59,733 bases of DNA, taken from NCBI GenBank assembly GCA_027488815.1, contig JAIYAX010000022.1, positions 1 through 59,733 on the forward strand, read 5' to 3'. This document shows, piece by piece, positions 54,057-59,733 of the stretch (positions are counted from its first letter, which is position 1; every line of letters starts with the position of its first letter). The notes below the pieces were generated by a model. That model searched no databases and was not told where the DNA came from. It saw only the letters and a program-made list of their open reading frames with translations. The position numbers were made by a program, and so were the translations under genes. This DNA comes from Cytophagaceae bacterium. GTDB lineage: Bacteria > Bacteroidota > Bacteroidia > Cytophagales > JAIYAX01.

Positions 54057-54851
54057 CTACACGGCAACAGGAGCTTTTATCGCAGGGTGAGGATGGTAGT
54101 CTTCAATGGAGATGTCCTCAAATGTAAAATCAAAAACATCCTTTATTTCTGGATTAAGCCTTAAGGTGGGTAACTCCTTTGGGGTCCTGCCTAGCTGCAA
54201 CTGAACTTGCTCCATATGATTCAGGTAAATATGCGTATCTCCGAACGTGTGCACAAAGTCACCTGCTTTCAATCCGCAAGCCTGGGCCATCATGTGGGTG
54301 AGCAAGGCATAGGAAGCGATATTAAATGGAACACCTAAAAACACATCTGCACTTCGCTGATATAACTGGCAGGACAACTTGCCGTCAGCAACATAAAACT
54401 GAAATAAAGCATGGCATGGTGGCAACGCCATATGAGGAATATCAGCTACGTTCCAGGCGCTCACGATAAGCCTACGGCTGTCCGGATTTTTACGTATCTG
54501 ATCCTGTACCTGTGTAATCTGATCAATGGTTTCTCCATTTGCACCAGCCCATGAGCGCCATTGCGATCCATATACCGGCCCTAATTCTCCTTTTTCATCA
54601 GCCCATTCATCCCAGATACTTACCCCATGTTCTTTTAAATACGCAATGTTAGTTGAGCCTTTCAAAAACCACAGCAATTCATGAACCACTGATTTGATAT
54701 GCACTTTTTTTGTGGTAACCAAAGGGAAGCCTTTGCTCAAATCAAATCTCATTTGGTATCCAAACACACTGATCGTGCCTGTACCTGTGCGATCTGTTTT
54801 TTGAGTGCCATTTGTCAAAATGTGCCTAAGCAACTGATGGTATTCTTCCAT
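54057..54851 (-). CDS. thyA: Thymidylate synthase
   Basis: Folate-dependent methylation of dUMP to dTMP. Catalytic Cys146 lies in [11 protein letters not shown]. Folate and dUMP sites include RTGTGT (21-26), GPVYGSQWR (91-99) and [15 protein letters not shown]. The 264-residue length is the standard ThyA size. It ends 3 nt from the convergent aminotransferase. A -7-like TATTTTTG is 26 nt upstream of ATG 54851. Confidence 0.98.
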   Translation of the reverse strand: MEEYHQLLRHILTNGTQKTDRTGTGTISVFGYQMRFDLSKGFPLVTTKKVHIKSVVHELLWFLKGSTNIAYLKEHGVSIWDEWADEKGELGPVYGSQWRSWAGANGETIDQITQVQDQIRKNPDSRRLIVSAWNVADIPHMALPPCHALFQFYVADGKLSCQLYQRSADVFLGVPFNIASYALLTHMMAQACGLKAGDFVHTFGDTHIYLNHMEQVQLQLGRTPKELPTLRLNPEIKDVFDFTFEDISIEDYHPHPAIKAPVAV

Positions 54852-54876
54852 TTTAAATCAGGTTCCAGCGTTTGCA

Positions 54877-54884
54877 CAAAAATA
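54877..54884 (-). promoter_or_regulatory. -7-like element of thyA
   Basis: Minus-strand TATTTTTG fits TAnnTTTG exactly; no TTTG lies at the usual -33 spacing. Confidence 0.35.
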
Positions 54885-55092
54885 GTCTTGAATCAGTATG
54901 AATGAGGGCAGGACAAAAGGGCTGTTGATAAGTGAATGGATTGCATGAAGCTCGGCCAGCAGCTTAACTTCCTCAGATATATTGTTTCCTCGATGTTTAC
55001 GATTTCATTGATCAGGTAATATATCAGCATAAAAACACCCATTTACTTTTTTTTGCGTACTGTACTTTTACATCGACCAAGCAACCAAAATC

Positions 55093-58000
55093 TTGACACT
55101 AGCTAATTCTGCCTTAACCTATTCAAAGGGAAAAGGCGCTTTCTATTTTTTAATTGGAGCAAAAACAAAACAACACCTTAAACTTGTTTCTGCCTTTCTA
55201 TTTATCGTGCTGTTAATGATGCAATTAGGCTCTAAAGCCTATGCTCAAAATACACTTGATCAGCTAGGGCTAAGTGCCGCTACTCCATCATTAGGTGCTT
55301 ACAGTTTAAGAAGACTAAGCAGTACTTATGTGGGGCCGGCCATTGCCGTTCTGAGGAGTTCAGACCTTAGTGTCTCAAACATTGGCTTCCTCCCTTCCGG
55401 TGTATTAGACACAGCCACACTCTTTTCTTTTATAGGTTCAGGAAACGGGACAGTGCAAGTTTGGTACGATCAGAGCGGATTTGGCAGAAATCTTACACAG
55501 GCAACAGCCACTTTGCAACCCCGCATAGTAAGTTCAGGAGAGCCACTGCGTGATCTGAATGGAAATATTACTCTCCGCTTTGACGGCATAGATGACCATA
55601 TGACAGGCACCATGAGCACTGGCCTTTTAAATGTTTCTCTAAACATGGTAGCCAGATTTAACAGCGGTGGAAACTCAGAAGACCTACCCTTTGTGATTGG
55701 ACAGGGAGGAACTGCACGTACTCTAAGGGCTTTTTACAGAACTAATAATGGCCCTAGCCTAGGTTATGCCACCTGGTCAAACGATGCCCCTACTAGTGCT
55801 CACAGATTATTCACGGATTCTGAACCTCATATTTTTTCAGTCTTGCAGAATGGTACATCCATCACTTTATCAAAAAATGGTGCTAACGATATCCGAACCG
55901 TTCCCTTGGCTCCCTTGGCAACAACTTCTGCTTTGATCCAAATAGGCTCGATCAGCAGTAATGTGGCACAGTATGCCTCAGGTGTTTCTTATTCTGAAGC
56001 CCTTGCATTTGGTTCAGTATTAAGTGTAGCTGACAAAAATATAGTAGAGTGCAACCAATCAGCGTTTTACAAAATTCCTCTCAGACCACTTGGCTTTGAA
56101 TACTTTGCTCAGGCAAGATCAAACGAAAGTGCCTGTCTTCTGGCAACTCAGTTTGTTACATGGCGAGCAGCCGACTTGGTTAACATGCAAGCAACTGGCA
56201 ATAGTGTTACCAAAATCCAATCTGACGCTAATTGGGATGGAGGTTTTGCTTCCTGGGACACTGTTTACAATCAGGGCTATTTGCAATTCATCGCCAGGGA
56301 AACCAACACCTTCAGAATGTGTGGCCTTAGCTCCACTAACATCAATACTAACTTCAATACCATACAATTTGCAGTTTACCTGCTGAATAACAGTACTTTT
56401 AGTGTGTATGAGTCAGGGGCTAACAGGGGTAGTTTTGGTACCTATTCCATAAATGATACTTTCCGGGTGGCAATTGAAAACAATGTGGTGAAATACTTCC
56501 GCAACAGTCAGTTGTTTTATATCTCAAACGTTGCCCCAACATTACCTTTGATTGTTGATGGTTCTGTTTACAGTATCAACGGAACGATTTCAGATGCCCT
56601 GGTAGTCAATAGAACCACAGGTCAATTTGTAGCCTATCCGATAAACGGAGGCGCATCTCCAACCTTTCTATGGCAGAGGAATGCAGCATCGACAGCAAGC
56701 ACTCAAATTTACAATGAACCCATTGTTTCAGCAGGTGATCTGATCAATGTAAGGTATGGGTTTACAGGCACCTGTGGGGCCACCAACGTCAATTCCCGAA
56801 ATATCAATATCAGTTCATCTCCCATACCCGGGTTCGATCTAAACGTTTCATCTTCGGTGCTGACGGATGGTTGTTTTTTGATTGAACAAGATGTCGTTTG
56901 GCAGCCTTCTTCGTTTACCAATGTGGACTTAAGTCAAGGCCTGATTAGGAAAATACAATTCGATAACAATTGGAACGGTGCAGGTTTTAGCCTCTCTTCC
57001 GTTTCAAACGACGGCTACTTACAGTTCAGAGCGACTGAAACCAACCGTGACCGTATGGTGGGATTAAGCAATACCAATGTGAACACCAGTTTCACCAGCA
57101 TTCAATTTGCTTTCTTCCTGGTGAGCAATGGAACCCTGAGAATATATGAGAGTGGCATCGACCGTGGGCAGTTCAGTACATTTGTAAACGGTGATATTCT
57201 TCAAATCAGAGTGGATGGGCAGATTGTTAAGTACATTCAAAACGGAAACATCATATACGTCAGCACAGTAAGCCCTACGCTACCTTTGTTTGTTGATTTT
57301 TCTATTGAAGACATAGGAGGCACTATAGCTGATGTAAAAACGGCAAGCTTCAGCAATGGAACATTTACGGCATCGGTATCCTCTGGTATACCCTCTCCCA
57401 GTTATCAATGGTTTTTAAATGGCTCCCCTACCGGCTTAAATAGTCCAACTTATAATCTCCCTTCATTTAACATTGGAGATAGCGTCTATGTAGTTGTAAC
57501 CCCTAATTTGCCGGGTTGCGGTTCTTCCACGATTAGCAGTGGTGTATCCTATGTTCGAAATACATTAAATGCTACCTCAATTGATTTTACCATTTCCGGT
57601 CAGCCTGTTTCATTCAGTTGCCAGCTTTCAGAGGAACCGGTCATTTGGCAAAGGAGCCAATTGGCCAATGTTCATGCCGATGGCAATCGATTGGTAAAAG
57701 TCCAATTCAACAATAACTGGAATGGAGGAGCCTTTTCACTGAACAGAGTTTCGAACGAAGGATATTTGCAATTCATAGCAACTGAAACCAACCGTGATCG
57801 GATGGTAGGCCTGAGCAACACCAATATAAACAGTAGTTTCAACTCTATACAGTATGCCTTTTTCTTAGTGAGCAATGGAATTTTGAACATCCATGAAACA
57901 GGAATAAACAGAGGCAACTTCGGCACATATGCCTCTGGAGATACTCTCAAAATAATGGTTGAAGGTAATGTGATTAAATATTTCAGGAATGGAAGCATTG

Positions 58001-59733
58001 TTTACATCAGTACTATAGCTCCTACCTTGCCACTGTTTGCAGATGTTTCGATTGAGGATGTTGGAGGTACAGTAGATCATCTGGTGCTTGCAAACTATAA
58101 TACCGGTACTTTTTTAGCCTCAGTTGGATCTGGAGTTTCCGGTCCATCGTATCAGTGGTTCTTAAATGGCAGCCCAGTTGGTACAAATAGCTCAAGCTAT
58201 GCCAATTCCGCCCTTCAAAACGGTGATCAGATTTATGCACAGCTAAGCCCGGGACTAGTTGGCTGCGGAACCAGAATTTACCGTTCTGACACCATCAATT
58301 ATAGAGACCTTCCCAGTCCAAGTACTATTGATTTTTTTGTCACTGGAGTGGACACCTTATCTGCTTGTTTGACGCTTGAGGAGCAAGTAAAATGGAGTTT
58401 GTCGGACATGGTGAATGTGCATGCGGATCAGAACAGCCTGGTAAAATCCAATGTCAATGGATGGAATGGAGGAGCGGCTAGTTGGAATACGGTTAAGAAC
58501 AATGGCTATTTTGAATTTACCGCATCGGAAACCAACCGAAACCGAATGGCTGGCTTAAGTAACACCAATGCCAATGCCAACTTCACCAGCATTCAATATG
58601 CGATTTACCTGGTAAATAATTCAACTGTTCAAGTATTTGAATCCGGGGCAGCGAGAGGTACTCTTACTTCATATGCTTCTGGAGATAAGTTCAAAGTCGC
58701 AGTGGATGCAGGGCAAGTAAAATACCTGAAAAATGACACGGTATTCTACATCTCTACCCTAGCTCCTACCCTTCCTTTGCTAGTAGATGTTTCTTTGGAT
58801 CAAATAGGAGCTACGATTACCAACGCAGTAGTATCCAATTATAATTCCGGTACTTTCATTGCCCAATCTGTGAATGCAGGCAGCCTTCCACAATTTACCT
58901 GGAGACGCAATGGGGTCGTTGTTCAAACCGGTACAAGCAATACATATTTTAACTCGTCAATTGTTAACGGAGATATCATCACCTGCACTCTTACTCCTGA
59001 TACCATTGGTTGTAGTGTTTCAGCTATAGTCTCAAATGCTTTAACTGCAAGAAATATCGTTGCTCCCTCAGGTATCGATTTCTTCATCCGAGGAACGGCA
59101 ACGGCATCAGCTTGTCTTACCGCTGAGGAACAAGTTCGTTGGAGACTAACCGACCAGGTGAATGTGCAAGCCAGCAACAACAACCTTCAAAAGTTTACCT
59201 CCAATGGATGGAACGGTGGGGCAGCAAGTTGGAACACCGTAAGCAACAACGGATACTTTCAGTTTGTTGCTTCTGAAACGAATCGGGATCGAATGGCTGG
59301 CTTGAGTACAACGAATGCTGATGCCAATTTCACCAGCATTCGGTATGCTTTTTATCTGGTAAGTAACAGTACCTTAAGGATATATGAAGCAGGAATTGAC
59401 CGGGGTCAATTTAGCACCTATATAACCGGCGACCGATTACGCATTACGATTGATGGAGGTCAAGTTAAATACCTAAAAAATGATACCCTTCTCTACATTT
59501 CTACTTTAGCACCAACCCTTCCGTTATTGGTTGATGTTTCATTATTTACTATTGGAAGTACCATCAACCAAGCAGTTGTCTCTAATTACAATACAGGCAC
59601 CTTTGTGGCAACTACTACCAATGCCGGCACTAATCCCAATTTTGTTTGGAGAGTGAATGGTACCGTGGTTCAATCCGGTCTAAGCAATACGTACACCAAT
59701 GCAACTTTAGCCAACAACGATACAATCTCCTGC
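55093..59733 (+). CDS. Giant secreted repeat protein (partial, runs off right edge)
   Basis: Open frame from TTG 55093 to the window end, 1547 residues without a stop. The start is TTG because an upstream in-frame stop lies at 55030 and the first ATG (55216) would cut into the signal peptide. A ~30-residue N-terminal extension precedes the signal core (LVSAFLFIVLLMMQL, ending AYAQ). Residues about 52-330 form an arabinofuranosidase-B/LamG-like domain (YSLRRLSS, VRSSD-like, WYDQSGFGRN). Five ~249-residue repeats follow from residue 357. C-terminal sorting signal, if any, lies beyond the edge. Probable surface adhesin or lectin; not an enzyme by any visible catalytic motif. Confidence 0.85.
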   Translation, partial: MTLANSALTYSKGKGAFYFLIGAKTKQHLKLVSAFLFIVLLMMQLGSKAYAQNTLDQLGLSAATPSLGAYSLRRLSSTYVGPAIAVLRSSDLSVSNIGFLPSGVLDTATLFSFIGSGNGTVQVWYDQSGFGRNLTQATATLQPRIVSSGEPLRDLNGNITLRFDGIDDHMTGTMSTGLLNVSLNMVARFNSGGNSEDLPFVIGQGGTARTLRAFYRTNNGPSLGYATWSNDAPTSAHRLFTDSEPHIFSVLQNGTSITLSKNGANDIRTVPLAPLATTSALIQIGSISSNVAQYASGVSYSEALAFGSVLSVADKNIVECNQSAFYKIPLRPLGFEYFAQARSNESACLLATQFVTWRAADLVNMQATGNSVTKIQSDANWDGGFASWDTVYNQGYLQFIARETNTFRMCGLSSTNINTNFNTIQFAVYLLNNSTFSVYESGANRGSFGTYSINDTFRVAIENNVVKYFRNSQLFYISNVAPTLPLIVDGSVYSINGTISDALVVNRTTGQFVAYPINGGASPTFLWQRNAASTASTQIYNEPIVSAGDLINVRYGFTGTCGATNVNSRNINISSSPIPGFDLNVSSSVLTDGCFLIEQDVVWQPSSFTNVDLSQGLIRKIQFDNNWNGAGFSLSSVSNDGYLQFRATETNRDRMVGLSNTNVNTSFTSIQFAFFLVSNGTLRIYESGIDRGQFSTFVNGDILQIRVDGQIVKYIQNGNIIYVSTVSPTLPLFVDFSIEDIGGTIADVKTASFSNGTFTASVSSGIPSPSYQWFLNGSPTGLNSPTYNLPSFNIGDSVYVVVTPNLPGCGSSTISSGVSYVRNTLNATSIDFTISGQPVSFSCQLSEEPVIWQRSQLANVHADGNRLVKVQFNNNWNGGAFSLNRVSNEGYLQFIATETNRDRMVGLSNTNINSSFNSIQYAFFLVSNGILNIHETGINRGNFGTYASGDTLKIMVEGNVIKYFRNGSIVYISTIAPTLPLFADVSIEDVGGTVDHLVLANYNTGTFLASVGSGVSGPSYQWFLNGSPVGTNSSSYANSALQNGDQIYAQLSPGLVGCGTRIYRSDTINYRDLPSPSTIDFFVTGVDTLSACLTLEEQVKWSLSDMVNVHADQNSLVKSNVNGWNGGAASWNTVKNNGYFEFTASETNRNRMAGLSNTNANANFTSIQYAIYLVNNSTVQVFESGAARGTLTSYASGDKFKVAVDAGQVKYLKNDTVFYISTLAPTLPLLVDVSLDQIGATITNAVVSNYNSGTFIAQSVNAGSLPQFTWRRNGVVVQTGTSNTYFNSSIVNGDIITCTLTPDTIGCSVSAIVSNALTARNIVAPSGIDFFIRGTATASACLTAEEQVRWRLTDQVNVQASNNNLQKFTSNGWNGGAASWNTVSNNGYFQFVASETNRDRMAGLSTTNADANFTSIRYAFYLVSNSTLRIYEAGIDRGQFSTYITGDRLRITIDGGQVKYLKNDTLLYISTLAPTLPLLVDVSLFTIGSTINQAVVSNYNTGTFVATTTNAGTNPNFVWRVNGTVVQSGLSNTYTNATLANNDTISC
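56161..59733 (+). repeat. Five ~249-residue tandem protein repeats
   Basis: Unit starts (a conserved Trp) are at 56161, 56899, 57646, 58393 and 59140, so spacing is 738, then 747, 747, 747 nt. The last is cut by the edge. Each unit has a lectin-like half with WNGG, GYLQF, ETNRDRM, GLSNTN, VKY, APTLPL and VDVS, then an immunoglobulin-like half with W...NG and a Cys-containing GCG/GCS. Units 2-3 and 4-5 resemble each other as pairs. Confidence 0.88.

Noticed and set aside
56090-56386. 98-codon plus-strand frame
   Set aside because: Is in another frame of the giant repeat gene, whose own frame is open for 1547 codons with clear repeats.

Overview
The window is a chromosomal stretch of a Bacteroidota bacterium, most likely a Cytophagales-type aerobe. 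The signs are a type III glutamine synthetase, a spoT-fur-purA gene order, type IX secretion (T9SS) C-terminal tails, a Lacal_2735-type small protein, split transketolase genes, few Shine-Dalgarno sites with several TTG/GTG starts, and TAnnTTTG-like -7 promoter elements. I see no phage, transposase, CRISPR array or rRNA gene. There is one tRNA.

Layout. 1-215 holds an outward-facing promoter for a gene off the left edge. 216-4568 (minus) is a stringent-response/purine cluster: spoT, fur, a STAS protein and purA. 4721-4802 is tRNA-Leu(UAG). 4917-8174 (plus) is tig-clpP-clpX, closed by a strong terminator. 8240-10871 holds a coiled-coil membrane protein, a small unknown and NADP-type glutamate dehydrogenase. 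11115-19969 (plus) is a tight ten-gene run: bestrophin-like channel, CPA2 K+/H+ antiporter, beta-carbonic anhydrase, DUF1684 lipoprotein-like/exported protein, methyltransferase, exported CGWC thiol oxidoreductase, EgtB, EgtD, DUF427 and an exported Mn-type superoxide dismutase. Most of these genes overlap or sit within 7 nt of each other. It looks like one unit for anion/pH balance and antioxidant defence and is the most interesting part of the window.

20044-31857 holds two alpha/beta-hydrolase-fold proteins (one lacking the usual nucleophile), two tiny genes meeting stop-to-stop, an HI0933-type flavoprotein, glutamine synthetase III, MtaB, an FtsX-type permease and several exported unknowns. 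31857-38839 (plus) holds an M23 peptidase, Bcp peroxiredoxin, split transketolase, and an ECF sigma / anti-sigma-like / Spy-like / class III aminotransferase run. 39199-46543 holds a T9SS-tailed secreted protein between palindromes, an unknown membrane protein and two divergent orphan TPR histidine kinases. 46612-54851 holds DUF1015, Maf, gpsA, an efflux adaptor and TolC-like pair, sdaAB, a class IV aminotransferase and thyA. From 55093 to the right edge runs the start of a very large secreted protein: an arabinofuranosidase-B/LamG-like domain followed by at least five ~249-residue repeats. It is still open at 59733.

Together the genes describe an aerobic, surface-active heterotroph. It assimilates nitrogen through GDH and GSIII, and has exported oxidative-stress enzymes plus ergothioneine synthesis.
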